A stretch of 64,000 nucleotides of DNA, from positions 5,876,522-5,940,521 of the forward strand of contig CM041202.1 in NCBI GenBank assembly GCA_023078555.1. Direction: 5' to 3'. Position numbers and translations under genes: made by a program. Positions 10,421 to 23,200 of the stretch are shown one piece after another. The notes beneath the pieces are model-generated. The model saw only the letters and a list, made by a program, of their open reading frames with translations, searched no databases and was not told the origin of the DNA. Source of the DNA: Ulva prolifera. Taxonomy: Eukaryota > Chlorophyta > Ulvophyceae > Ulvales > Ulvaceae. Positions within the stretch are counted from its first letter, which is position 1; each line of letters begins with the position of its first letter.

Positions 10421-13400
10421 CATCTGCCATCTGCCATCTCGCCATCTGCGGAGAATCGGGATCACAAGCCTTGGCTTTGCTGTGGCGGATCCTGTCCTCC
10501 CGCTGTCCTTGTCCTTGTGCTGCATGCTGTTTGTTCTGTCCTTGTGGTACCTGCCTCCTTGCCTTGGTCCTTGCAACACAAACAACCACAATCCCAATCA
10601 CACAGGTTCACAGGTGTGGCATTGCTATTCGGAGCAGGGGTTGGTGTGGTTTGATCCATTGGTGCTACAGACCTGCATATCTGTCTTATCCTGTCCACGC
10701 AGACTCACACACCCTTGCACGCCCACTGCTCCCACACTGACACTGCCACCACAGAGCGTGCGCCCTGCGGGTCGGTTGATGGCAGCTGGTGTATGTCTTG
10801 CAAGGCCAAAGCTGGTAAATGCGTTTACTATGGCCCTGCTTGGATCCCATACAAAGCCTGATGTTGGGCATGGGCAAGGTTTGGATCCAGGCTTTGTGTA
10901 CACAGCACTGGTGCATACAACCCTGGATGACCATCTGCTGCCTCATGCCACACAAGACTTCTCCATAGTGCAAACAAACGGGATACAACGTGAATTGGAC
11001 CTATGGAGTCCTTATTGTCCATCTGACCTTTGCCTGACTTGCACCAGCGGCTTTGCCTCAAGCCATGTCTTGGCCCAAACTGACGGGGCCATAACAACCC
11101 CAATTGGGCCCAAAAGCAGGATGCATAGATACAGGGCCTCGCTTGAAGTATGGTGTATCTGAATGGTTGTGCAGACTCAGGTTTCGCACTCTCTGCTGCA
11201 GATCACGATGGCAACATGTAATCAGCTCCAGTCACAGGAACGTCTGACTCAGACGCAATACAACTGAGGCGTAATGTAAGTCCGAGCTATTTTTGACCGT
11301 CGTAGGTCGATCTATCATCGTCGTATACCGTTTTGCTTCCATGCTGACGCCAAAAACGAGAAGAAAACTGTTGTCAACACGAGCAGTACAGGAGCAGTGA
11401 AGCGAACGTTCGGGTGGCTTGAAACATCTTCCATAGAGAATTGAACGCCTCAATGTCTGGCGGCCGTTGGCGACATCAACGAACATCTTCCCGATCCTCG
11501 TGCCACTACGCGTTCCCAGCGACAAAGGACACTGCGTCCACCATAGACAGTGTCAGGCGCCGGCAGCTGATGTTCAAGGCAGTATCAGGCATTTCACTAG
11601 CTTACGTCACGACATATGTGCAACCAATCGACAGCTCCTCGCATTCGACATTGCAGGAGCTCTGGCAGAGCTGCGCTCACACTCAGGCGTCCGTCAAGTA
11701 TTCTGACAAGCAGCCTGTGACGTATCGCGCAAGCATGATCGCTGAGATCACCGGGTCTTCAAGGAGTGTGTCTGTGCTGGTGCCGTCAAGATCCAGGCGC
11801 GGTGCGTGTGTTGGCCACGCATTGGTGCCCTGTGCTCGATGCATTTCAAGCAAGGTTTTCCGATGCAAGCGATCACACAGCTAGCTCACTTTGAGTCTTT
11901 CTGCTACACAAGACAATATAGTGCTGTCGTGTTTACTGTTCCACGCTTTGTGGACTGTGGTATGCCCCACAGTGTCCTTAAGCCAATGTCGCCTTGTATG
12001 CCCTCAAACGATCAGCAAACGACTTATGGAGTCCGTTACCTGGTACGAAATTACTGCTCTCACACGCTTCGGCGAATTGGTGTAAGTAAAAATGCTCGCG
12101 CAGCAGTACTGCGCTGACATCTGCATCCCCTTTCAAGCCATGCTGTCTTGCCTTCGTGAGGCAGACATCAACTGTCATACCCAGTTCTTGTGGCCTTCAT
12201 CTTCATCAAATCGTGCGGCCACCCAGCGATGTTTGCCGTTGCAGCCATTCACTGCCCAGTGGTATGCCCACCACATCATGCTGCAGCTGGGCTCGATATC
12301 ATCTGTCAATCCAGGGACAGCAGGTCACAGACACTGTGCCTGGTCACTCAGACATTCTGCTGAAGCTGAACTCCTTGCAGAGGCTCCTCAAACGATGCTG
12401 TTGGGCAGAGCTGGGACTGATGGCCCTGACCTGGGGCGCAGGCGTCCCCTCTCTGCCGCAGGGCCCCACCCGACCCCATGAAAAGGCAGTCAGCACATAC
12501 ACCACAGGACCCGACAGGCCATTTCCCACAATGATGCTTCCTGTGGGCTCTGCCTATCGGCCCGCCACAAATCTGGTACGGCCTGCAACATGTAGCAGAC
12601 ACCTTTGCCCTGTAGCATCTGGCGTATGAGCATAGCTGAAGCCAATTGCAATCGCGGATGCAAACCAGCAGCAAAACGTAGGTGACAGTGTTGCGCCGTC
12701 GTTGATCTCGAGAGACGAAATAGTCCGTTGTATGGTTGTACAGATTTCGACCCTCTGTTGTGGCCAGTGCTGAGGCTTCCTGCTGGGTGGCTGGTGGCTG
12801 TGATGTCCGAACACATGTGCCTGCCTGCTGCTGGTCAACCATCTGGGCTCTGGAGGCCACACGTTTGACCAGTAGCGCTGCAACGCAATTGCTCAAATGG
12901 TGAAGATTTCTCTTGGTCTCACTGTGGGCATTGAGTATATACCATGTTCATAACTTGTTAAATTGTTGTTACTGTATACAATGTTAATGACGTGTTAACT
13001 GTAATCGGAATTGGAGATCTGTCGTAAGCGCGGAGACAGATGCACCACAGTCCAGAATTGGTCAATGATCATGGTACATGTCTCGTACGAGACTGAGACT
13101 GAGAAGCCTGAGACTGAGAAGCGTGCAGAAGCCTGCATACGGACTATCTTGCAGAAACTTCTCTTGCAGAAACTCTTCTTGAAGATGCATCAGAGAGCTC
13201 AGAAACAGTTTATGATTCAGGCAATACAGTATGGCTCAGACATCACTGGCAATGTATAATTCAGACATCAACTGGCACGTGGCAGTTGTGCCAGTTGTGC
13301 GATATGACCGCTGAACAATTGGACCCTTGGACCAGAACATGTCCCATCATCAATTACAGATTCAGATTTGCTTGACTTTACAAAGCCCTGGCAGGTCCAT

Positions 13401-13619
13401 CCATGCACACACTAACAGTACCCAGTCCAGCTGGCTGCGGTGTGGCGTTCCTGCAGACAACTTTCCTGCAGACAAACAGGAGACCACACTTCAGGCACAC
13501 CTGGCCATGTAGGGCTACTTGCTACTTTAGTAAAGTTGAAGCCATGCTGTGTGCCCCTTCTGAGCAGCTGTTGAAGTTCTGAGTGGCTGTGTTCTCAAGT
13601 TCCTGAGAATGTGCCAAAA

Positions 13620-13697
13620 CCTGTGCTTATGGGTGTGCATAGGTATGGGGAGTATGTTTCTGTGCTTATGTGTGTGCATATATATGGGGAGTATGTT
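13620..13697. repeat. 39-bp tandem duplicate
   Basis: The unit CTGTGCTTATGGGTGTGCAT... ending GGGGAGTATGTTT occurs twice in a row with three or four differences. Confidence 0.8.
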
Positions 13698-15895
13698 TGT
13701 GGGGAGTGTTCTGCAAGGATGCAGTGTGGCTGGGGTGATGTTGTGTGAGGCTGTTGCATGCTTGTAGCACCTCCAGCACCTGCAGCCTCCGGCGTTGGTG
13801 TGGTGTGGTTGGTGTGCTCACGTTGTGCTGTGTCACTGTATGATGCCACCTCGCCAACTGCGTCCTTACAGCACAGAGTCGACGTGCAACACCGCACCGA
13901 CGAAGTCAACGTGGCCCCAGCTGTCAGCTCGCCATCAGCTACCTCGTACGCGTCACGTGCACACTCTATGATTATGACCACCAACGGCCTGCTGCTCCGG
14001 CGAGCGCTGCGCGCGAGGGAAGCTGCTACGCCCCCCGGAAGCGGTTCTCGCCTCCCAGCTGGAAGCGGTCTGGTGCCTTCAGGAGAAGAAGCTTCCAGCT
14101 GTGGTTCCGGAGTGCTCGATCGAGACCCGGGGATCCATCAACATCACTGTTCCGGAACCCCTTCGACACTCTCACGTATGTATCACCCTTGCGAGGCCCC
14201 GCCCGTAACCATTCATATGTGTAGGCTGCGCGCTACCGGTGTATACACGTTCACGGTGCCGGTGCCACGCCGGCCGTTTGTGATTACGGTCGGCACGGGA
14301 GGTGGTTATTCGAATTCGAATCCGCGGTGCGTGCGCGTGAGGCAAGCACGTGCCACCGAGATGCAGGCATCATGCAGCGCACAGGCACGCAACATGCTGT
14401 CAAGACCAGCGTGCGTTATGCACGCACACAGCACCTGCCACGTCAGCTTTGCTCAGCGGCCAGTGCAGGGTAGCGATCAGTCGTCGCGTGGCTGTCAACC
14501 GGTGCTATAGATTTCGCCACCGCTTGCCGTCCGGATGATGTGCGCTGACCGCGAGGAATCTGGAGGTTGTCGGCTGATGACGCATGCTGGCAGTACAGGG
14601 TGGGCTCGAGTGATACCTCTCACACGCGGCCGCGGCGCGTGGGGCGTTTGTGTTCAGCGGGCATATGCTCGTGTATGCTAGCTACGCCCAGGCCAGCTGG
14701 GCCCAGTATCTACCCCAGGGGATGGTGGCACATGCATATATAGTGCATCACTCATGCCTGTGTCTGACACACACACATACCTGGTTGCTGCTGGGGCATT
14801 AAAGAGACAAAGCTTAGCACACATCAGCTACATGCTATACAGTGCACTTGATGGGCCTGGGAGGATCTGCTTGGGGCTGTGCATGGGGTGGTGCCATAGT
14901 GCCTTGGCCTGCTGTGCACTGGTGTGGCTTGATTTCTGGACAGTTGCTGCTGCATGCTAACGCTGTTAACGCTTGTGTCGTATGTGGCATTGGCTATGTC
15001 CTACTTATGACACCACGCTGCAGCCAGAGGCTGGAGCCTGGCCAACACAGGGACATCGATGCAGAAGCAGGCCATCCTAGCTCACCTCACTTGTGCAGAG
15101 CATCAAGCATCGACTGCGACTGCATCAACTTTCACATCTGCTGCACATCTGCTGCACATGAGCTTACTGTGCTCGGCCATGCTGTCAAACTGGGCCTCTG
15201 CAATTGCGTGCGTATGAGAGACCCCCTCATGCCGCATGATCTACAGCCTCACCTGCTGGGAGACAGGAGGTGAAGCTCTACAAGCATGCATGTCTGGCAG
15301 CACACAGCTGTGGCCACTCTAGATATGCCAGTGTGGTCTATACAATGAGCTCACCATAGATCAGTACAGATCTGATGACATGGTTTACGTGCATGATGTG
15401 CATGCGTGCTGCTGCTCTTGTTGTGTCCAGTCTGCCCCGAACCTGTCATCTCAGATTCCTCAAAACAACGTGTGGGTTCAGCAAGGAGGAATGAACTACG
15501 TGAACATCCAGTAGTGCCCACCTCCAACAGTTCCAATCTCTGGTGATGCAGGAGCTCCTGTACTCGTGATGCATACTTTGGGCCTGGTACCACTGTAGTA
15601 TGGTCATGGCATGTGACAGACTCCTCCAAAAGATAAATCTACACAAAACTAAGCGGAGCAAGAAGTGTCCAGCAGCGTGCTGATCTGAGCAACAAGGGGA
15701 TCCTGCTGTGTGCTGTGACTGCCTGCTAGCTTGCTACGCCTGTCTAGTGGAGTGCCTTGCGGAGTGCCGAGTGGAGTGAGGCAGGTAGCATGCGGGGGCT
15801 GTGTGCACTTCCACCTGCACATTCCACTTGCTGGTGTCCCCGAAGGTGTCTCACCCCAACAAACACACACGCACACATGCACACACAATGTGTAA

Positions 15896-15920
15896 CCGCC
15901 TCACCACCTTTGTCCTTGTA
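15896..15920 (+). mobile_element. Short TGTAA-ended insertion flanked by 13-bp direct repeat
   Basis: The insert ends CCTTTGTCCTTGTA. It is bracketed by ACACAATGTGTAA (15883-15895) and ACACAATTTGTAA (15921-15933), a 12 of 13 match. The 3' end is shared with inserts at 29028-29055, 39248-39295, 42756-42817, 42832-42908, 56398-56468 and 63009-63063. The flanking repeat suggests a target-site duplication from retroposition. Confidence 0.55.
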
Positions 15921-18607
15921 ACACAATTTGTAAGTTGGGCCTGCATCTCATCGGTTCCCGGGCACTCTCCTGTCTCCTGGTAGGCGTGCATGTCACACGT
16001 TGGACCTGTGGCCAGGATGGCTGCCCCCCTGTAGGTGTGGACCTGTTGCGTTGGAGCTGTCAAGTTACTGCACCTGTTGACATGCAACTGGTGCAGGCTA
16101 CCACAGGCTAGCTGCAGTGTCAAGGCATGCTGTCATGGTGTTACACGGTCATGGTGGGACAGCGCCTGAAGGTGTAAGGCATGCCTCCCTCCCCCGGGAT
16201 CAGCAGCCCCTGGATCAGCAGAAGCTTCACACTGGCACTGCTCCTAATTACAAAAGCGTAAACGGGAGAAGACAAATACAGCAAAAGAATCTCATCCGAA
16301 TCAATAGCAGCATACACACAATCACACTACAACCAGCACTGCTCCCATATCTGGAACACTTCTCAGTCACCCACAACCACAAGGTGTGTGCTGTCTGCCT
16401 AGGCAGTGCACAACACTGTGATGCTGGTGCCTGTAGCGCTACCTCAGATCAACCCAACCCACGTTTCAATGCATTTGCATCAGCCTCTAGCACAGCAACT
16501 CTCGCCACAGCTCTGCCAAACACACACAACCCACACGACCCATCCCAATTGAGTCAAGGACCCGCAAACGATGCAAACGACTCGCAGTCAATGCGCAGTC
16601 AACACACTGTAGTGTACGTGCCTGATGTACGTGCCTGATGGCAGACAGTCATACATGGAATACAAGACAGTTTACATATGCATGCTGGTATCTCTATCTG
16701 GATACACGTGTATCAAATTGGGAGCTGGCACACACATCTTGCAAACATGTTGTCCATCTCCATGACATTGCCATGATTGTGCACAAGTGTTATATCAGCA
16801 CAAGAGGTTCAAGGACAAGCACAAGAGTCAGCAACAGCAGGTAGCACCACAGCAGGCGCATCCAAGCCACATCAGTGATGTGACATCACAGATGCGTATG
16901 ATGTATCGTGTCACACTGTGTACGATACTGGAGGAATATCAGACTGTCCCCAGTGAGTGGCACAAGCTAGCCAGCCCGCCAAGACTTTGTGGCCAAGACT
17001 CGGCATGCACAGATCTAGCCCATCCGTCACGAACCCGTCAGCTCTTCCATAGCAGCATCCGTCACGTATCGGTCCAGTTACTCCGTGCTAGCTGCGCCAC
17101 GCGGCTTCCAGCTTGCCCTCGGTCCCGGCTCCCATTGATAGCCCGCGTTTTAGTCTGACTCAGGCTGCAGCGCCGAGGAGGTCTCCTATATAATTCCTTC
17201 GTCAGTATATCATGCCGTCGCGAAGTGCACCACGTGGTGGCGCGGCTATGCTTCCATTCGGAGTACTTGCTGTCAGCCGTCGCGGCAGAGCTCAGGCTCT
17301 CGGAGACGCACCACGAGGCCCCACGATGCTGATTCACTTCCGTCTGCGTCACAGGATTCTCCACGCACATGTCTCGCCGATGTCGTGAGAACCTGCCCGC
17401 GGCAAGGCGTCACCTAGGCTGCCAGTGCTCTGTTCTGCTGGCCTCGGCGGTAAGCTGCAGTGCTACTTGCCGCGCTTGCCCAGAGCAGCACGTCGCAGTG
17501 CGAGGGAGGTATTCGTGGGTGTGCTCTTCATTGCAGGGCCGTGGCAGGTCAACGGTGCGTTAATCCATCAACCACGCGCACACCAGTAGCTGCTCCGCAT
17601 GCATCAATTGATGCAGGCCCAGCTCTAGCTTGGTGGTCGGCCAGGCGTGCGCTGTGGGATTCGCCAGATCTCCTGATGGTGTAAGCACGTATCTCTCTGT
17701 GCTGTAAGCCGGTGCAGATTCCAAACGACAAGCAGCTGCACTGCATGCATACTCCGGGCCTGTGACATGCATCTCCGCATGCAGGGCGGTGGCTTTGGGG
17801 CGCCTGTGTTTGCTGCCGGTGGGCCCTGCAGTGCAGCTGCATCCGCCCCGGCATGTTGGATATATACCCGGCTGTCTCGCTGCAACAGACATCACTGGTC
17901 TCTCTCTGAAGGCAGCGAAGCGAGAGCGCGTCAGAAGCTGAAGCACCAAGGCATCAGCGATTTGATTCTCCAGCCTCGAGGTGTGCAGCCCATAGCTTCC
18001 TCACCATCCTTCGCAGGCGCATCTGTGCGGTGGCCGTCCGCACCCGGCCTGACCCAAACAGACATGCGTTCTTGTGTTGCGGATTAATGTTGGCTTGAGG
18101 GTGGAGGCTGTGGCAGGCCAGTGCTTCACAGTGTGTCGGCCAGTGCCACAGGAACAGCCATGCAGCTGCGGGCTCGTGTGCCGTCCGAGGCAGTCAGCTG
18201 CAGCGCTTTGCAACTCGTTGAGCCCACGAAAGGCTCCCTATTGGAAGATGTAGCGCAGGCTCAGCGCCTCGGGTTGTGCGCCGAACGCGGGGAGGCTTCC
18301 GACATGCTGGGCGTGCGCGTGCATGTCACTCCACGGTGTCCGGCGCCACGACGTCACCCAGTCGTTCACGCGATTTGACCTTGCTGCGGGTCCGTGCGAG
18401 CTACTAGATTGTGCTGCTGCTCCATGGAGATGCTCCCAGTGTCGTCGCGGAACCCCTAGGCGAGTTGGGATTTTGAAATTTCGGTGATCACCCGGTGTTC
18501 TTTTGAGCCCGTCTACCCCTCTGCGATAGAATCGTGCATTCGAAGAGCATACCTTGTTTCTTCTTTGGTCGCCCATTTGTCAGCTGTGCCTGGCACAGCC
18601 TGGGCTG

Positions 18608-18657
18608 TGTAGTTCCGTATGTTTGTGTCTAGCTCTGCGTAGCTGCTCCATCGCATG
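18608..18657 (+). mobile_element. Degenerate MITE-like repeat, family 1, copy R4
   Basis: A stretch of about 50 bp (TAGTTCCGTATGTTTGTGTC...GTAGCTGCTCC) aligns with the core of copies R1 and R2 at roughly 65% by eye. No clear flanking duplication remains. Confidence 0.35.
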
Positions 18658-18869
18658 GTGCGCGCTGGCGTTCGTGAGAGGCCTTCGCGACATTGCTTAC
18701 TACAACCTCGGCCTGTATCGCTGCAGCTCTGCAGTCTGTGGATAGCACAGCGCGAGTGCACGTGGGCGCTGCAGCTATTGGCACCTGCACTCGCCATGCG
18801 AGCTGCGAGCCCAAGATCCCCAGCGCGCTCGCACTGCGCGGAGCGCAGAGCAGTGCTCTACAGTTGGGT

Positions 18870-18985
18870 TTTTTCTTGGCGGGAAAACCGATGCCAAATC
18901 CTTGTTTTGGTCGGGCTGCCCCCTCCAAGACGGTCGGTAGATGTCGGGGTTTCCCGCCAACGCTGTGGCAATCTGTCGGGGGTGT
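18870..18985. mobile_element. Partial MITE-like repeat, family 2, copy c
   Basis: It shares the blocks TTGGCGGGAAAACCGATG and TCGGGGTTTCCCGCCAACG with copies at 8490-8658 and 19560-19736, but lacks the full hairpin. Confidence 0.45.
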
Positions 18986-19559
18986 TCAAACCAAATTACG
19001 GGGTCATTTGCATTACAGCATTTGCCAACTGATTATTGCACGAAGTCTAATCAATTCAAGAATGGGTGCGGCACAGCTCTGTGCGCATCTTTGTGCGCAT
19101 CTTTGAACTTGTACTTCGTAAAGTCGCTGTTCTTACAAGAGTCACATATCGTACAGTGCCACTGGTGAGAATTGTTGACCACGCCTTCGTTTTTGTCTTC
19201 TCCCGTTCACTAATTTGTGATCGTACTTCGTATTCCACCCATGGAAACTCAAGCTGGCGTGCGTGCACTTTGGTATCAGACAACCTTTACCGAACGACAG
19301 AGCCATCCGCAGCTACTCTTTTCGAACAACTGGCTTCGTTCCTGTCTTTGTCAGCTGCTGATGAAGCATTATCATGATTATCATGATCAGCTGTGCGCTT
19401 GGGCACTCGGCCGGTAAACCCGAAGTTATGCAAGGTCATTCTCGCAACACTCAAGCAACAGGTAACACCGATGTCAGCAATAGTTCATTCCGTTTAGTGT
19501 TCTTCTGGCCGGACCAGGCCCGACAAGCTGTCGGGACTCCCGAGTCTTGACCAGGCCCG

Positions 19560-19736
19560 CCGAGCTGTCGGAATTCTGTCGGGGTTCCCGCCATGCCTCG
19601 GTGGCGGCCGGCGGGCTTCGCCCGCCAGCCCCCCCGTGGCTTGACGGGAAAACCGATGGCTCGCTTCGCTGGCCATCGGTTTTTTCGCCTTTTTTTCAAT
19701 TTTTGTCGGGAAACCGATCGGTCTGTAGAGCACTGG
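19560..19736 (+). mobile_element. MITE-like repeat, family 2, copy b
   Basis: The inverted partner of 8490-8658. It contains two hairpins: CGGCGGGCTTCGCCCGCC, and CCGATGGC with GCCATCGG around the loop TCGCTTCGCTG (about 19653-19679). The second hairpin is followed at once by six T residues, which mimics a bacterial terminator. In a nuclear genome this is more likely a structural feature of the element. Confidence 0.6.
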
Positions 19737-20230
19737 CGCAGAGTCCTGCTGCCCCCGCTTGACCGATAGCATCACGCCTGCACAAACCTCGTGGCTTGCT
19801 GCATCTGCACATGTGCTGTCCAGCTGCTTCTCGTGAAGGCCAGGTTAACCCCGCGGCTGCAGGCCCAATCGTGCGATTAGGTAGCTCCGCCAGCGAGTCA
19901 CTGCCACACATGCATGGGCAGGTAGCGATGCATAGGTGTAGGTCGCACAGTGTGTTACTGATGTCCATCTCCTGTCTCTCGCGAGCTCCTCACTGCCGGC
20001 AGGTATGGAAGCAGCTGAACCACGTCATCGGGTGCATGCATGCGGTGGGTATGACACATGTAGCGCACATGCATTGCGTGCCAGCTGGGCCCCGTGATGC
20101 GTCGCAAGGCGCGTATTGAGCCGTCAGACGTCGTTGCGCGGACAGTCAAGCACGAGTATGGCCGTCATCAGATGCAATGACTCTGCTGTTCTGTGCAGAT
20201 TTCATCTGATCTTTCATCGCAACAAGCGAC

Positions 20231-23200
20231 ATGAACAGGCATCTGTCCGCCCGCGCTTGCGCGGCTGCGGTGCTCGGTGCCCTCGTGGCCACCTCATCCG
20301 TCACTGCCTTCGAGTATAAGAGTGCGTCCAGCACCTCATCTCAATTGCTGCGTGGTAAAATCAACCCCTGCCGCCTCTCCACCACAGCATCTGGCATGCC
20401 CTAGCTAGCTCCGTAGCTCCTTGACCGCCACAGCGCCTTGACCGCCACAGCATCCGAAGCATAACCGGTACATGGCCTGTACATGATGTCATTTCCATAC
20501 ACATGTGACGTTGGCAGCGGACAAAACATGTTATCTCATGCCACAGGCGGGGGCCGGCAGGCCAGAACAGCAGTGCAGAAAGGTCTGCCAGTCCCCCGTG
20601 CTGTGCACGCACTGCCAGCCAGTACTAGGGTTTGTCATCTGGCCCGATCAGATAGAACAATTCCGAATATTCAGGTCTAATTTCTGGGTAGCAGTCCTGA
20701 AAATGCTGCAAAGCGACCCAACACTGCCGCCAGCCACCTGTCCTCTGGTCACGCGCCACGCAGCTCCAACCTCTAGCAGGGAGGCAAGGTTTGATGGAAT
20801 CGCAAAATATGCGGCCTTTCCCCTTCGGACCCAGCGCAGCACACAGGCTGTCCCACCCACACCTGCACAAGCTGATACCAGGCATGCATGCAGAGTTCCC
20901 CGGCGGCAGCGGCAGCGGCACCGGCGGCACCCTCAGCCGCTGCGGTGACAACTTTGTCACCGGCGGCGAGGAGTGCGAGCCCCCAAACACCAGCGTCTGC
21001 TCCAGCACCTGCGCCATCATCGAGCCCGAGGGCCCCGGCGACTGCCCCGCATGCCCCGACCCCGCGGACCCTGACTGCCCGGCATGCCCTCCCCCCGGCC
21101 CCGACTGCCCGCCCCCGGGCCCCGACTGCCCGCCCGTGCCTGAGCCAGGCTGCGGCAACGACATTATTGAGGGTGATGAGGAGTGTGAGCCCCCGAGCGA
21201 GGGCTTCTGCACCCCCGACTGTAAGATCGGTGTGCCTTCAAAGTCGCGCGTCTGTTCGCAAGCTGCGTGCTGTGCGTGATTCGGCCGTATTTGCATGCTG
21301 GGTTCTGCCCTGCAGCGATCATGAGTGAAGCACTGGCCAGGAACTTTTCCAGTGTGCACCCACATCTCGAATCTGAGTGTTCCAACAGGTTCAATCTGAG
21401 TACTCCGTGTCTGTTGCAGTCATTCCCGGCCCGGACCCGACCCCACCCGACTCCCCGGCACCCGACTGCGGTGACCTGATCGTCCAGCCTGACGCGGGCG
21501 AGGAGTGTGAGCCCCCGAGCGAGGGCTTCTGCACCCCCGACTGCAAGATCGGTGTGCTACATATGCTGTGCATGCCGTGCGCGGCACACGCAGCTGCCAT
21601 TTGACATTTGACCCCTATGGATTGATGCGAGTGCCCTGCTTGCTGTAATTTTCTTGTGTGCATTTAGCTACCCCGTTGGTCGCTCCAGTCCTAAGCCTGC
21701 AGTCACTGCTAGGATTGAAGAGAGAAATCAATTTCAGCTCCGCAAACTAATGCTTTCACCTATGAGGCCTGTGCTGCAGTCATCCCGGGCCCCGACCCGA
21801 CCCCACCCGACACCCCAGCACCTTCCTGCGGTGACCTCATCGTCCAGGCGGGCGAGCAGTGCGAGCCCCCCTCCGAGGGCGGCTGCGACGCAAACTGCCA
21901 GTTCGGTGTGCCTCCCTCCTCTGTGCCAGCCCCCGAGACGCAAACTGCCTGTGTTCAGCAACGTTGCATTCCAATTCACATGCCGTGAAACTGTTGAGCG
22001 GAATCACATCAAGCCACTGCCTTGTCAGCAGAGTACAGCACTCTCCTGCCATTGTCACGACTGTTTCATACAGCTGTATGGGCTCCGGCATGGACATGTT
22101 GAGCATTTCATTTCCGCCCGCGTGACGGGGTGAGCATGAACAACCTCACCCGTTCTCTCACCATGCAGCGCCTCCCCCACCACCCCCCGACGTCCCAACC
22201 CCAACCGAGCCAGAGTGCGGTGACCTAATCGTCCAGCCTGACGCCGGCGAGGAGTGCGAGCCCCCCGGCACCGGCGACTGCGGCCCTGACTGCAAGGTCA
22301 TCGGTACGCTCTGCCACACCCCACCTCCTTCTGGCCCGTCCTTCTGACCCTCTTCTGACCCTTTCTTCTCAAAGCATCATCATGATGAAGCAGGTATCTG
22401 GACCCCTGCACCTCCGCAGCCGCCTCATGTTGCTCGCATATGCGGTTCTCACTGATATTATCATGCACCGCCTAGACACAATGTGCCCCGCCCACAATCC
22501 CGGCTGCGTGCGTCCATGCCATCGGCATGTCCTTCAACTCTGCCTGGCTGACCGTGTCCTCTGTGCTTCGCCTCGAGCATGCCTATGATTGAGCAGGTGC
22601 CCTACCGAGAGTGCGGCCGCTCCGAAACACGGCGCCCCCTCATGGCATGCTTGTTGCCGGGCTGTGCTGGCGTGCTGTGTGCTGACGTGCTGTGTGCTGT
22701 GTGCTGACGTGCTGTGCTGCCGTGCAGTGCCCCCTCCCGCACCGGAGTGCGGTGACCTCACCGTCCAGGAGCCTGAGGTGTGCGAGCCCCCGGGCGTCGG
22801 CAACTGTGACGAGAACTGCCAGATCACCGAGACCCCCCCTCCCGATCGTGCGCCCCTCTGTGCCCCACACCCCCCAATTATAATAATCTACACCTAAGAG
22901 AATAGCACCTGTCACGGGTGGTAGTCAGCATGCATCACAGTAGGGTGGCTGAGGGGCCCAGGAACTCCACACCTGGCTGAAGGGGTCCCTCGCTGCTGTT
23001 GTTACCGCAATACGAGTTGTGAGATGTTTGTGATGTGTGCCAAAGGATTTGGGCTGAATATCCGTATGTTCGGGTCATTCTCAGTGTTACTTCAGGCGTC
23101 ACCGCGGCCAATTTTTTAACACCGGACTGTGTGTGCAGCGGTTGAGCCAGCCTGCGGCGACGGCATCATCCAGCCCCCAGAGGACTGCGAGCCCCCGAAC

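Larger units (their letters stand above)
6796..20230. other. Long gene-poor stretch (13.4 kb) with several repeats
   Basis: I see no protein gene here with convincing domains. Two longer open frames are worth noting: an ATG-started frame at 13758-14510 (+, 250 codons) and a frame at 10482-11162 (+, 226 codons). Neither resembles a family I know. The stretch contains MITE-like copies (8490-8658, 9378-9480, about 18608-18657, 18870-18985, 19560-19736), a 36-bp perfect palindrome (9861-9896), tandem repeats (10154-10247, 10371-10420, 13620-13697) and a small retroposon-like insertion (15896-15920). These are listed separately. Confidence 0.6.

Noticed and set aside
10199-10601. Minus-strand frames rich in DGDGWRWMAM repeats
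   Set aside because: They are translations of the CATCCATCGC minisatellite and not a gene.
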